Shown piece after piece: positions 51,967 through 61,610 of a stretch of 64,000 nt of DNA (the stretch's first letter is position 1; the number at the start of each line of letters is the position of its first letter). This DNA is from Criblamydia sequanensis CRIB-18 (GTDB lineage Bacteria > Chlamydiota > Chlamydiia > Chlamydiales > Criblamydiaceae), in the NCBI RefSeq assembly GCF_000750955.1, contig NZ_CCEJ010000005.1:1-64000 (forward strand), given 5' to 3'. Made by a program: the position numbers and the translations under genes. The notes under the pieces were generated by a model. The model was not told where the DNA came from, did no database searches, and saw only the letters and a list, made by a program, of their open reading frames with translations.

Positions 51967-52455
51967 TTAAGACGGCCCGTTTTTTTTGCTGTTTTGGTTT
52001 TTAAAATAATCGATAAGGCCTTGACATGAGTCTTCTAGCATATCCAAAACAAGGTCAAAATCCTTTCTGCCCCCATAAAAAGGGTCCGGGATGTTTTCCC
52101 CTCTATAAATAGGGCTGAATGAGGTTAGAAGATGAATTTTTGATTTCATTTGCGGTGTGTCTGCAAACTTGTAAAGATCATGAAGCACTTCTGTGTCAGC
52201 GGCAAGGATCAGATCATAAGAATCGAGAAATTCCTTTTTAAAGGCTTGTGCCCGGCTAGCAAGAAAGTGTCCTCTATCTTGCGCAGCTTCTCTCATTCTA
52301 TCATCCGGAAGATGACCTACATACCAGTCGCCAATCCCGGCGCTTGCCGCTTTAAAATCGGTTAAATTATTTTTAGCAGCAAGGGCCCTAAAAATTTCTT
52401 CAGCTGCGGGTGATCGACAGATATTCCCAAGGCAGACAAAAAGTAAAGACTTCAT
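51967..52455 (-). CDS. Low-molecular-weight protein tyrosine phosphatase
   Basis: The 162-residue enzyme has the LMW-PTP active-site loop VCLGNICRS at the N-terminus, with nucleophile Cys9 and Arg15, and the general-acid Asp in IPDPFYGG near residue 125. It removes phosphate from tyrosine residues. The fold is cytosolic and the length is standard. It lies 14 bases downstream of a Ser/Thr kinase-FGE gene transcribed the same way, so kinase and phosphatase appear co-expressed. Its physiological targets are not visible. Confidence 0.95.
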   Translation of the reverse strand: MKSLLFVCLGNICRSPAAEEIFRALAAKNNLTDFKAASAGIGDWYVGHLPDDRMREAAQDRGHFLASRAQAFKKEFLDSYDLILAADTEVLHDLYKFADTPQMKSKIHLLTSFSPIYRGENIPDPFYGGRKDFDLVLDMLEDSCQGLIDYFKNQNSKKNGPS

Positions 52456-52469
52456 AATAGGATCACCTT

Positions 52470-54389
52470 TTAATATTCTTTTTTTACATCCACAGCGCAG
52501 CGAAACCCATAGGTGCTATTTACGGTGCCCGGGTTGTTGCGATGCCTTTTGGAGCAGCGCAAATCCTCTTTCAAGCTTTTCCAGCAGCCTCCTCTTAAAA
52601 CCCTGTAGACGCCTTGAAGAGGTCCTTTTGGATTGTCAGGCTCTTGGATTGAAACTTCATAATAATTATAGCCATACCAATCCTGGCACCACTCATAAAC
52701 GTTTCCTGGCATATCAAAAAGACCGAAGGGATTGGGAGGGTAGCTCTTAACAGGGGTTGTATCCGAGCTAAAAAAGTTGGCTTCCGATTTTTCGATGCTG
52801 CTGCCCGTTGGATAAATCGCTTCTTCATCCCCGCCTTTTGCTGCAAGCTCCCATTCGGCTTCTGTTGGAAGACGCTTTCCAACCCACTTTGCATAAGCTA
52901 AAGCGCCATACCATGTCACGCCGACAACAGGGTGTTTGCCATAACCGGATTCAATGGTATAGCGTCCCCCGCTTCTTTTAATTCTAGATTCTTTTAATCG
53001 AATGACATCATTATGATTGCTGTCTTTTTCACCGCCGAGGGCTTCTAAAAAACGAACGAATTGCTCATTCGTCACTGGATGGACGTCCATAGCAAAGCTT
53101 TCCACGCTAATGTTGTGGCGCGGCATCTCATCACGGCTTCCTTCATTGCTCCCTCTCATAAAATTGGTAGCCTTGATGATTGTCATTTCAGTTAGGAGGG
53201 GCTCGATTTTATGGATTTCTTTTCTTACAGGTTCATAGTGTTTAACCCCATGATCAATTGCAAATTGTTTCGCAGGATCGGGGTCATGAACCGGTCTTTC
53301 TAGATAGCCATCGTTAAAAACAGGTTTGAAATGATGGCTTTCTTTCTCTTCGCTAATAAAGGCAGGCTCCTTTAAGGAAACATGAGCGGCTTCTTCCATT
53401 TGGTAATCCTCATGGCTCTCTTCTTGCTTAACAAAAAATGCCTGGGGAGAGGCGGTTTCCTTCCTTACACTCTTAACGCTTTTTAACACCGGAATAAGCT
53501 CAAGAGGTCTTTTGGCTGGATCAAAATGAAGGCATTCTTTTACAAGGAAGTCCCAATTCCATTGATAGGGAGTTCCAAGAAGGCTTGGCATCTCAAAGTA
53601 CCCTTCCGGAAATCGGCTGGTGAGAAGGTAGTAAGCCAAGACTCCAAAAGCATAAGTATCAGCTTTTGGTCCAATCTCATGGAATTCATTTAATTTTTTT
53701 TGTTCCGGCGCTAAAAAAGAAAAATTCTGTAGGAAGGAAGCGTGCAAGGGACTAAGCTTTGTCTCATCAATTTCCATAGAGGGGTATAAATGCCCGCTTT
53801 CAGGGGCAGGACTAACCTCTTGATAAATATTTAAAGCTTCAGCCACACTTTTAAAAGTTCGAGTTAAAATGGCGCCATCGCCAACGATCTTGGCAAGGCC
53901 GAAATCTGAAAGATAAAACTTAGGCTTGCCTTCTTTCTTGCTGACTAAAATATTATTTAACTTTAATTCCCTATGAACAAAGTCTTCGCATTGGCTGTGG
54001 GCATAGTCTAAAGCTTCAGCAACATCTTGCAAGAGACAAAATAAATCTTCTTCTTTTAAATGCTCATCAAGTGAAATCATGTATTGGGCAAGGTTTGTTG
54101 TCTCACCGACATCATCCACCACACAATCCGTGACAAGAAAATACCTTCCCGAAGCGAATGAAATATTATGGATTTTAACAATATTTGGGTGATTTAGAGA
54201 GGATAGTTTAGCAATCTCCTCTTCAAAACGTTGGATAAAACCACGGTCTTGTGCTAATTCCTGGGGAAGGATTTTCAGGCAAAATTGCTTTTTCATAAAG
54301 CGATGCTCAGCTAGGTAAAGAGATCCAAGCGGCCCTTGTCCAATCATTTTTATAACATCGTAATCCCCTAAACTTCTTGAATCTGCCAT
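52470..54389 (-). CDS. Ser/Thr protein kinase with FGE-sulfatase domain (PknD-like)
   Basis: The 639-residue protein joins an N-terminal eukaryote-type kinase (about 1-310) to a C-terminal formylglycine-generating-enzyme-like domain (about 410-639), the architecture of Chlamydia PknD. Kinase elements: MIGQGPLGSLYLAEH at 15-29, the ATP lysine Lys39 in CLKI, and the DFG at 162-164. The catalytic loop reads VHRELKLNN (138-146), with Glu141 in place of the usual Asp of HRD. The FGE part has the MRGSNEGSRDEMPRH start, PVTNEQFVRF, GNVYEWCQDWYG and RVLRGGCWKS. No membrane helix is obvious between the halves. Whether it still phosphorylates is uncertain because of the HRE substitution. Confidence 0.9.
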   Translation of the reverse strand: MADSRSLGDYDVIKMIGQGPLGSLYLAEHRFMKKQFCLKILPQELAQDRGFIQRFEEEIAKLSSLNHPNIVKIHNISFASGRYFLVTDCVVDDVGETTNLAQYMISLDEHLKEEDLFCLLQDVAEALDYAHSQCEDFVHRELKLNNILVSKKEGKPKFYLSDFGLAKIVGDGAILTRTFKSVAEALNIYQEVSPAPESGHLYPSMEIDETKLSPLHASFLQNFSFLAPEQKKLNEFHEIGPKADTYAFGVLAYYLLTSRFPEGYFEMPSLLGTPYQWNWDFLVKECLHFDPAKRPLELIPVLKSVKSVRKETASPQAFFVKQEESHEDYQMEEAAHVSLKEPAFISEEKESHHFKPVFNDGYLERPVHDPDPAKQFAIDHGVKHYEPVRKEIHKIEPLLTEMTIIKATNFMRGSNEGSRDEMPRHNISVESFAMDVHPVTNEQFVRFLEALGGEKDSNHNDVIRLKESRIKRSGGRYTIESGYGKHPVVGVTWYGALAYAKWVGKRLPTEAEWELAAKGGDEEAIYPTGSSIEKSEANFFSSDTTPVKSYPPNPFGLFDMPGNVYEWCQDWYGYNYYEVSIQEPDNPKGPLQGVYRVLRGGCWKSLKEDLRCSKRHRNNPGTVNSTYGFRCAVDVKKEY

Positions 54390-54780
54390 AGTTTTACCTC
54401 TCTCATTTGTTAACGAATTTCAACCTGAAGTCAGTCAACAAATCGAATATCTATATCTAACGCTTCTAATTAATAACATGAAAACAACAGAATAGGACTG
54501 CTCTTGCTTTTTAAGCAAGGGCGAGAAGAAAATTTATTTTTTCAAAACTTAAACCTTTTTTACGAAATTTGCGTTCGATTGAAAATATTGAGTCAATAAA
54601 CACTTATTTAATCAACTTGCGGGTTAACTATTTCTTTGGTAAACTTTTGGCTTCGAAAAGAGACGAGGGTCTAGTCATTTTTATTCAAGGCCTTATATAA
54701 CTTTTTTTTAACTCGTCTTCATTTTAAAATTAATTTTGCCTTTTAAGGCCAAACCCTAATCACCCCATTCGCTAAAATCT
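54390..54780. other. Divergent 391-base intergenic region with a hairpin
   Basis: The gap between the divergent kinase gene and yidC must hold promoters for both. It contains a perfect hairpin at 54503-54519 (CTTGCTT, loop TTT, AAGCAAG). No consensus promoter pair stands out and no open reading frame of note is present. Weak -10-like AT-rich stretches exist near 54590-54620. Confidence 0.5.
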
Positions 54781-57291
54781 ATGGATAAAAAAACTCTTCT
54801 TTGGGTCATTGCTTTTTCTGCAAGCCTCTTCGCAGTCAATCTTTATTTTGACTATAGAAACCAAGAAAGCCGCGAGCTTTGGATTAAGCAGCACCAAGCA
54901 GAAATCAATAAAAAAATCGAGCTAACAAAAGAAGAGATTTCTTTAGATAAACCGGCTGGAACATTAAACACTTCTCTTCTTTATGAAGATGATGCTCTTC
55001 AAAAGCCCCTTTTTAAAAGCGTTTCAAGCAAAGGTTCTTTTCTTGTGTTTAGAGAAAAAGATGCCCGGCTTCCGGAAAAAGCTTTTGTTAAAATAGAGGG
55101 GAAAACGGTCCCCCTTTCCCTTAAGAATAACGCCCTCGGAGAGGGTCAGCTTGGGCTTTATAGCAGAGATGAAAACCCCCTTTTAAAAATCGGCAATCTG
55201 CCTGATTTTGGCCGATATAATATTCTCTTCGTTTTTCCAAAAAACAAAGGTGAAGACTTTAGCACTACCTCTGCAAGCATTATAGATGGAAAGCTTGAAT
55301 TCCCTCTTGCCAAGCTAAAAAATTATGCGGCGAGCGTTGAAAAGCTTGAGGCCCTAAAAAAAGACGGGATCCCATTCGAGCTTTTAGACAAGCCGGGTAT
55401 CGCCCTAATACAAGTAAATGGAAGCTATTTACCCTTAGGTCTTTTGGCTGCAGGCAAAGAACATCTTCAACTTTTTAAAAATGACCCTAAAATCGATACT
55501 CTCATTGAAAAGGTCAAAGAAAAGGTTGCGTTGACTGATGAAGAAGGTGAAAAGTTTTTTGTCCTTGAAAACAAGACTCTTCAACTTGTGTTTTCAAATA
55601 GGGGGGGCTCTGTTGCCGAAATCAACCTTCCTTTTGAGAGCGAATCCAATCAGGAAAGTGTAGTTAAAATAACTGAGTTTGATAAGGAAATGGTGAGCGA
55701 CCACCCTTACAATGCAAGATTTCCTGCCCACGCATTTTTTACTCCCGGCGAAAAAAGCGAAGGTCCTTTTGTTGAAAAAGAAGCCAATCAAATCGGCGGC
55801 TACTACCCCTTGATAAGACGCGACCTTATAGAAGCCGGTAAAAGAAAATCCCTACAGGTTCCGCCTCAATTCTATAGCTGCAACTTCGTTTCGGAATTTC
55901 CGGAGCTTTCCACGCAAATTTATAAAGCCACTTACTTCGATAAGGAAAAAATCGTTTTTGAAGCAAGCGATGGGCGAAGAAGGGTTGTAAAAACCTATAC
56001 CTTGAACGAATCAAGCGCTCCCTATTGCTTTGATCTTCAAATAAAAATTGAAGGTGAAGCAAAAGGCATTTGGCTCACAAGCGGCGTACCTGAAGCTGAA
56101 CTTATCTCCGGAGCTCCGGCGCCGGCCCTTAAATACCGAATGACTAAAGCCGGGACCCCTGAAGTTAATAAAATCGATCTTCCCACAGAAACCTCTACTT
56201 TTTCGCATGTTAATCCTGATTGGATCTCTAACTCCAACGCCTTTTTCGGCATCATTATGGATCCACTCACAGAAGTCGACCCCGGATTTAGAGTTTCTTA
56301 TGTAGATGGAACCATAGTTCCTTCAAGGCTTGTAGAAATCGGAGAAGAATTTGAGCGTTTCAAAGCAAAAGATCTTCCCGGCTATCAAACCTACCTCCCT
56401 TTAAATAGCAAAGGGGGAACAATGAATTTTAGGTTTTTTGCAGGGCCTTACTCGACCCCCATTTTAAAAGCTGTGGATCTCGCCTACAGTGATCCAACCA
56501 CAGGCTACAACCCGGATTATATTTCTTGCCAAGCCTACCATGGCTGGTTTGCATTTATTTCAGAGCCTTTTGCCAAGTTCCTCTTTTTCTTGATGAATAT
56601 TTTCTACAATTTAACCGGCTCCTGGGGACTTTCAATTATTCTTTTGACTGTGGCATTAAGAGTGATGCTTTATCCTCTTAACGCATGGTCCACGAACTCC
56701 ATGATGAAGATGCAAGAGATTGGCCCTAAAGTACAAGCCATTCAGCAGAAATACAAAAACGATCAGAAAAAAGCACAAATCGAGATCATGAACTTGTATC
56801 GCGAAAGCGGTGCAAATCCCTTATCCGGGTGTCTGCCTCTTTTAATTCAGATGCCTTTTCTTATTGGGATGTTCGACCTTTTAAAATCCTCTTTTCAACT
56901 CCGCGGCGCTTCTTTTATACCCGGCTGGATTGATAACTTGACCTCTCCAGATGTTTTATTCAGCTGGAAGACACCTCTTCCTTTAATCGGTAATGAATTT
57001 CACCTGCTGCCTATTATCTTGGGCGTCATTATGTTTATTCAGCCGCGAATTGCCTCCCCGCTTCCAAAAGATCCGGCCCTTTGGACTGAGCAGCAACGTC
57101 AACAAAGAGCGATGAGTTCGATGATGGCAGTTTTATTCACTTGGATGTTTTATAACTTCCCATCCGGATTAAACATTTATTGGATCTCCTCTATGCTGCT
57201 CGGCATGGTTCAGCAGTGGTGGATGACAAGAAAAAAAAATAAATCGGACCTTGTGGTAGTGGATAGCGGAAGCAAGAAAAAGACGAAGTAG
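54781..57291 (+). CDS. yidC: Membrane protein insertase YidC
   Basis: The 836-residue product is a large YidC/Oxa1/Alb3 insertase, which inserts and folds inner-membrane proteins. It has an N-terminal membrane helix (about 5-23), a very large periplasmic domain (about 25-590) and the conserved C-terminal Oxa1 domain: NLTGSWGLSIILLTVALRVMLYPL, the hydrophilic groove region with PKVQAIQQKYKNDQKKAQIEIMNLY, GCLPLLIQMPFLIGMFDLL and FNYFPSGLNIYWISSMLL-like FPSGLNIYW. The protein is longer than E. coli YidC (548), as is typical in chlamydiae (about 790). It ends with a lysine-rich tail. Synteny with dnaA and lgt agrees with Chlamydia. Confidence 0.97.
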   Translation: MDKKTLLWVIAFSASLFAVNLYFDYRNQESRELWIKQHQAEINKKIELTKEEISLDKPAGTLNTSLLYEDDALQKPLFKSVSSKGSFLVFREKDARLPEKAFVKIEGKTVPLSLKNNALGEGQLGLYSRDENPLLKIGNLPDFGRYNILFVFPKNKGEDFSTTSASIIDGKLEFPLAKLKNYAASVEKLEALKKDGIPFELLDKPGIALIQVNGSYLPLGLLAAGKEHLQLFKNDPKIDTLIEKVKEKVALTDEEGEKFFVLENKTLQLVFSNRGGSVAEINLPFESESNQESVVKITEFDKEMVSDHPYNARFPAHAFFTPGEKSEGPFVEKEANQIGGYYPLIRRDLIEAGKRKSLQVPPQFYSCNFVSEFPELSTQIYKATYFDKEKIVFEASDGRRRVVKTYTLNESSAPYCFDLQIKIEGEAKGIWLTSGVPEAELISGAPAPALKYRMTKAGTPEVNKIDLPTETSTFSHVNPDWISNSNAFFGIIMDPLTEVDPGFRVSYVDGTIVPSRLVEIGEEFERFKAKDLPGYQTYLPLNSKGGTMNFRFFAGPYSTPILKAVDLAYSDPTTGYNPDYISCQAYHGWFAFISEPFAKFLFFLMNIFYNLTGSWGLSIILLTVALRVMLYPLNAWSTNSMMKMQEIGPKVQAIQQKYKNDQKKAQIEIMNLYRESGANPLSGCLPLLIQMPFLIGMFDLLKSSFQLRGASFIPGWIDNLTSPDVLFSWKTPLPLIGNEFHLLPIILGVIMFIQPRIASPLPKDPALWTEQQRQQRAMSSMMAVLFTWMFYNFPSGLNIYWISSMLLGMVQQWWMTRKKNKSDLVVVDSGSKKKTK

Positions 57292-57302
57292 CTAAAGTTT
57301 TT

Positions 57303-57344
57303 TAAGTCCGGCTTCTCTCAAATGAATTTAAGGTAAGCCGGATT
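57303..57344 (+). terminator. Hairpin terminator after yidC
   Basis: TCCGGCTT and AAGCCGGA pair around an AT-rich loop about 12 bases after the yidC stop, followed by TTTAAA. The T-run is short. Confidence 0.55.
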
Positions 57345-57464
57345 TAAAGCGATATTAAGTTTAAATTTAGGATTTTTTTTCTTTGCGATAACTTTTCTAA
57401 GGGTTATTCTTAATATCGCTAAAGCTTAACGTTCCTTAAAAAACAAAGTCGAGTTTTTTAGTAG

Positions 57465-58838
57465 ATGAAAGCCTGGGAACAATTCCTGACTTTGCAAGAG
57501 ATTGAGATGGGAAAAGCCACTGTACAAAAATGGCTTCGCAATCTCAAGATTTCCCGTTTCGATGCTCAAAATCTTTTTTTAGAAGCTCAAGACCCTTTCC
57601 AAGCCATCTGGTTTGAAGAACAGATAAGAAAAAAAATTAAAGGGGGCATTCCCTTTAATGGCAAATTCATTAAAGTTCATCTAAATGTCGCCAAGAACCA
57701 GAAATTAAATAAAACTTTTCGTAAGAAGCAAAATGAGCCTCAAGAACTAGATACGTTCAAATTAAATTTTGATTCCTTAGACCCAAGCTTTCATTTTGAT
57801 TCTTTCTTCCCCACAAAAGGCTCGCTTCTACCACTGAAAGTCTTATATGAACTGACAGGCTATCAATCGAAAGGCGGCTCTCTAAATCCCGCAAATGTCC
57901 ATCACTCGCCTTACAACCCACTTTTTCTATATGGAAAAGCAGGTTCAGGTAAAACTCATCTGCTTATGGCTGTAGCTTTCGCTTTAAGACGGCAAGGTCT
58001 TAATGCCACCTATGTTAAAGCAGATACTTTTGCAGACCATGTGGTATCTGCCATAAGAGCGGGAGAGATGAGGCTCTTTAGAGAAGCTTATCGCTCTTCA
58101 GATGTCCTTCTTTTGGACGATGTCGATATTTTAGCTCGAAAATCGGCTACCCAAGAAGAATTTTTCCATACCTTTAACACACTTCATTTAGCCGGAAAAT
58201 TAATTATTCTAACGGCTAATAAACCGCCAAGAGACCTAGATCATATTGAAAAAAGGCTTATAAGCAGGTTTGAGTGGGGCCTCTCACTTCCTTTGGAGCT
58301 ACCCTCAAAAGAAGAAATGCGTGTCATACTAGAGGGAAAATGCGCACTTCTTGATATCCATTTATCTCCAAAAGTGGCTGATTTTTTTCTCACCACTTTT
58401 AAAAGCGGACCAAAAGCCCTTATTAGAGCCCTTGAAGCCTTCTCTCTAAGGACGCATATGAACGAAGATAAGAGCCTTGCAAAACAAGCCTCGCTTTATC
58501 CTCAAGCACTTGAGTCCTTAATCAAAGATTTAATCGACGATGAAGAAAAAAGCGTTTTAACAGCCGAAATTATCTTAAAAGCTGTTGCCGAGCATTTTGG
58601 CATAAGAATCGATGATCTGAAAGGACCCTCACAAGCAAGGGAATCTACTTTGCCAAGACAAGTCGCCATTTATTTTTTAAGATCAAAGCTCTCTTTACCT
58701 TACATGAAAATCGGGGATTTATTAAGCCGAGACCATTCGACCATTATGACAAGTTTTCGTCGAATTCAAAAAGGACTTGATTCTGAAGACGAAAAGATCG
58801 CACCTCTTGTTCGCGACATTGAAAAAGGGTTGATCTAA
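57465..58838 (+). CDS. dnaA: Chromosomal replication initiator DnaA paralogue
   Basis: The 457-residue protein has all DnaA domains: an N-terminal DnaB-interacting region, a Lys-rich linker, an AAA+ module with Walker A GKAGSGKTHLLMAVAF and Walker B VLLLDDVDIL, and a C-terminal DNA-binding domain with LPRQVAIYFLRSKLSLPYMKIGDLLSRDHSTIM, the DnaA-box recognition helix. It initiates replication at oriC by opening DNA. Chlamydiae usually carry two dnaA paralogues; this one occupies the position of dnaA_1 of Chlamydia (next to yidC and lgt). It starts at ATG 57465. No obvious cluster of DnaA boxes (TTATCCACA) is seen nearby. Confidence 0.95.
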   Translation: MKAWEQFLTLQEIEMGKATVQKWLRNLKISRFDAQNLFLEAQDPFQAIWFEEQIRKKIKGGIPFNGKFIKVHLNVAKNQKLNKTFRKKQNEPQELDTFKLNFDSLDPSFHFDSFFPTKGSLLPLKVLYELTGYQSKGGSLNPANVHHSPYNPLFLYGKAGSGKTHLLMAVAFALRRQGLNATYVKADTFADHVVSAIRAGEMRLFREAYRSSDVLLLDDVDILARKSATQEEFFHTFNTLHLAGKLIILTANKPPRDLDHIEKRLISRFEWGLSLPLELPSKEEMRVILEGKCALLDIHLSPKVADFFLTTFKSGPKALIRALEAFSLRTHMNEDKSLAKQASLYPQALESLIKDLIDDEEKSVLTAEIILKAVAEHFGIRIDDLKGPSQARESTLPRQVAIYFLRSKLSLPYMKIGDLLSRDHSTIMTSFRRIQKGLDSEDEKIAPLVRDIEKGLI

Positions 58839-58902
58839 GCATTGTCTTCAATTTTTTCTTGATCGTTGAGCCTTATTTATGCAAGTCTGATTTTGAAGGA
58901 AA

Positions 58903-60246
58903 GTGAATAAGGTTATCTCCATGCTTCAAAAAAGAGATTACGAAATCGCAAAACATATTCAGCTTGGAAGCGAGGATGCAAATCAAACGATTGAGTTTGC
59001 AAAAAAGCAAATAGCCCTTGCAAGGCATGAAATGCCGGGCCTTATGGCATTAAGAGATGAGTTTAAGGATCGAAAACCTTTCCTAAAAGCCAAAATTACA
59101 GGCTGTCTTCACTTAACAATTGAAACTGCCATTCTCATTGAAACTTTAATTGAGTTGGGAGCCGATGTCCGCTGGAGTTCTTGCAACGTGTATTCCACTC
59201 AAGATGAAGCGGCAGCCTATCTTGCAAATAAAGGCATTCCTGTTTTTGCATGGAAGGGGATGAGCGAAGAAGAGTACTGGCGCTGCATTGGGAAAACTTT
59301 GGAATTTCCTTATGGCCCTAACCTTCTAATCGATGATGGCGGGGATTTGACAGCTTACGTTTTAGATAAAAGACCTGATCTTATCCCTTCCATAAAGGGA
59401 GTCTCAGAGGAAACGACAACCGGTATTCGCGCTTTGTGGAAGCGTTTTCATGAAGGCAAATTACCGATTGCTGCAATCGATGTCAATGACTCTGTCACAA
59501 AGTCCAAGTTTGACAACCGCTATGGCTGTCTTGAATCCTTGATTGACGGCATTAAGCAGGCCACGCACCTTATGATTGGGGGAAAAAAAGCTGTGGTGGC
59601 AGGTTATGGAGATGTCGGTAAGGGCTGCGCCGAAGCTTTACGGGCCTACGGCGCTCGGGTTGTAATTACAGAAATTGATCCAATTATCGCCTATCAAGCA
59701 GTTATGAACGGCTTTGAAGTGACGACCATGGATGAGGCGGCAATGGATGCCGATATCTTTGTCACAGCAACTGGGTGCAAAGGCATAATTCTTCCTCGTC
59801 ATATGGATAAAATGAAAGACGGTGCGCTTCTTTGCAACATCGGTCATTTTGATGTTGAAATCGATGCCAATTACTTATTTACAAACCCGGAGATTGTGCA
59901 TGAGGAGATTAAGCCCCTTGTTGATAAATTCACTTGGAAAAATGGTAAAAGCGTTCTCTTGCTTGCGAAGGGGCGGCTTGTGAATTTAGGATGCGCGAAG
60001 GGACATCCCTCCTTTGTTATGTCTAACTCCTTTTGCAATCAAGTTCTTGCACAGCTTGAACTTTGGGAATCGTCTAAAAAATACCCTCCCGGAATTTATC
60101 GCCTTCCAAGAATTCTTGATGAAAAAGTCGCTCGCCTTCATTTAAAACCGCTTGGTGTTAAGCTGACGACCTTAAATGATGAGCAAGCAGAGTATTTAGG
60201 CGTCCCGGTCAATGGTCCTTATAAAAGAGAAGATTACAGATACTAG
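58903..60246 (+). CDS. ahcY: Adenosylhomocysteinase (S-adenosylhomocysteine hydrolase)
   Basis: The 447-residue enzyme splits S-adenosylhomocysteine into adenosine and homocysteine, clearing the inhibitory product of methylation. The start is GTG 58903 with GAAGG five bases upstream. Motifs include [61 protein letters not shown], the NAD-binding [20 protein letters not shown], and [11 protein letters not shown]. The C-terminal end YKREDYRY is the family hallmark. In Chlamydia, dnaA_1 and lgt are near neighbours, and this gene is not present between them there, so it may be a lineage-specific insertion. The cytosolic enzyme is NAD-dependent. Confidence 0.95.
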   Translation: MNKVISMLQKRDYEIAKHIQLGSEDANQTIEFAKKQIALARHEMPGLMALRDEFKDRKPFLKAKITGCLHLTIETAILIETLIELGADVRWSSCNVYSTQDEAAAYLANKGIPVFAWKGMSEEEYWRCIGKTLEFPYGPNLLIDDGGDLTAYVLDKRPDLIPSIKGVSEETTTGIRALWKRFHEGKLPIAAIDVNDSVTKSKFDNRYGCLESLIDGIKQATHLMIGGKKAVVAGYGDVGKGCAEALRAYGARVVITEIDPIIAYQAVMNGFEVTTMDEAAMDADIFVTATGCKGIILPRHMDKMKDGALLCNIGHFDVEIDANYLFTNPEIVHEEIKPLVDKFTWKNGKSVLLLAKGRLVNLGCAKGHPSFVMSNSFCNQVLAQLELWESSKKYPPGIYRLPRILDEKVARLHLKPLGVKLTTLNDEQAEYLGVPVNGPYKREDYRY

Positions 60247-60371
60247 GCAAACCTAAGATTTGTAAATTTTTTTTGCAAAAAGTTTTTTTTTGTTTTTCCT
60301 TTTCAATTTTTCTTGGTAAAATCTCGCATCTTATGCTAAAGTGAGTGTCAGATTTTTTTAGCGAATACTAT

Positions 60372-60446
60372 CGGAGTATAGCGCAGCTTGGCTAGCGCGG
60401 CTGCTTTGGGAGCAGTAGGTCGGGGGTTCGAATCCCTCTACTCCGA
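60372..60446 (+). tRNA. tRNA-Pro (anticodon TGG)
   Basis: A complete 75-base cloverleaf: acceptor CGGAGTA pairs with TACTCCG, the D-arm is GCGCAGCTTGGCTAGCGC, the anticodon loop TTTGGGA gives anticodon TGG, and the T-arm is CGGGGGTTCGAATCCCTC. The 125 bases upstream are AT-rich and hold its promoter. Confidence 0.97.
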
Positions 60447-60463
60447 TCCGCTAAGGGAAATAG

Positions 60464-60498
60464 GCTCTTTACCTTTAGGGGTAAGGAGCTTTTTTTTT
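60464..60498 (+). terminator. Rho-independent terminator between tRNA-Pro and lgt
   Basis: GCTCTTTACC and GGGTAAGGAGC pair around TTTAG and are followed by nine T. The lgt ribosome site (GGAGA) begins directly after the T-run, so the terminator also lies at the edge of the lgt leader and could limit read-through from the tRNA into lgt. Confidence 0.85.
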
Positions 60499-60509
60499 GG
60501 AGATCTTCT

Positions 60510-61610
60510 ATGTTTTTAAATTTTTTTTTCTCAACCCTTAACTGGAATTCGAATCCAACTGCTTTTACCCTCCCCTATTTTGATTTAGAGGTACGATGGT
60601 ATGGGCTTTTTTTTGTTGCGGGCTTCTACATCGGCTATCTTATGGTAGAAAAAAAAGTGAGGAATCTGGTTTCTTCTTCTTTTTACTTAAGAGACATCAA
60701 ATCAGCTGATTTTTTTAATGAAGAGCTAGAAGGTCTCTTAGTAAAAAATAATGAGGAATCAAAGCTTTTTAAAACCGCTTTTTCCCATAATCAAAACTTG
60801 GATAAATCAAAACTTTTCAATAAGTTAAACACTCTTCTTATCGAGAACCCTTCTAGAATAACTAAAACCTTTTTTCTTAACGCATTTCCAAAAACCTTGT
60901 TTTCACCAAAAGAGCTCTCAAACTATTTCTCAGATCATTTGCTTTGGTATCTTGTCCTTGGCACGGTCATTGGAGCAAGGCTTGGGCATGTCTTTTTCTA
61001 TGAATGGCCCTATTATCAAAATAACCTGCTAGCCATTTTTAATATCAGGGAGGGCGGCCTTGCAAGCCATGGAGGAACGATTGGAGTTTTATTTGCCCTT
61101 TTTCTTTTCTCTCAAACTACTTTAAAACGTTTTCCTGAGCTTTCACTTTTCAAGCTTATGGACATTTTAACTGTGCCCGTAGCCTTAGTCGTTTCCTTTA
61201 TAAGACTGGGCAATTTTTTTAATCAGGAAATATTAGGAAAGCCAACAGATCTTCCCTGGTCAGTCCTTTTCCAAAGCCCGGCCTCCGGAGAAAGCCTTGT
61301 GCCAAGACACCCGGTTCAACTTTATGAGAGCTTAGCTTATTTTTTAAGCTTCCTTTTTTTATTTTTCCTTCCGGAAAATAAGCTTAAAGAGGGTCAGAAA
61401 GCCGGGATATTTCTAATTTTGATTTTTGGAAGCCGTTTTTTCTTAGAGTATTTAAAAGAGCCGCCAACAGCCCTTGTGTTTTCAGAAACGACATTGCTTA
61501 CAGGACAACTTTTAAGCATCCCTTTTGTAGCCTTGGGGTTTTACTTTTATATAAGAAATAGAAAATCTCCACCTTCTTTTAAAAAACAAGGTAATTCACA
61601 TGTGAATTAG
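60510..61610 (+). CDS. lgt: Prolipoprotein diacylglyceryl transferase Lgt
   Basis: The 366-residue membrane enzyme transfers diacylglycerol from phosphatidylglycerol to the lipobox cysteine of prolipoproteins. It has about seven membrane helices. The family motif IREGGLASHGGTIG is at residues about 180-193, followed by RLGNFFNQEILGKPTDLPW and HPVQLYESL. At residues about 54-145 there is an insertion of about 90 residues (charged and polar, no motif) between the first helix and the loop before GTVIGARLGHVFFYEW; standard Lgt is about 270 residues. GGAGA precedes ATG 60510. It shares its last four bases with the convergent CHLPS-family gene. Synteny with dnaA and yidC matches Chlamydia. Confidence 0.95.
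   Translation: MFLNFFFSTLNWNSNPTAFTLPYFDLEVRWYGLFFVAGFYIGYLMVEKKVRNLVSSSFYLRDIKSADFFNEELEGLLVKNNEESKLFKTAFSHNQNLDKSKLFNKLNTLLIENPSRITKTFFLNAFPKTLFSPKELSNYFSDHLLWYLVLGTVIGARLGHVFFYEWPYYQNNLLAIFNIREGGLASHGGTIGVLFALFLFSQTTLKRFPELSLFKLMDILTVPVALVVSFIRLGNFFNQEILGKPTDLPWSVLFQSPASGESLVPRHPVQLYESLAYFLSFLFLFFLPENKLKEGQKAGIFLILIFGSRFFLEYLKEPPTALVFSETTLLTGQLLSIPFVALGFYFYIRNRKSPPSFKKQGNSHVN

Noticed and set aside
57292-57464. Replication origin next to dnaA
   Set aside because: No cluster of DnaA boxes (TTATCCACA-like) is visible; the gap contains only a hairpin and AT-rich sequence.
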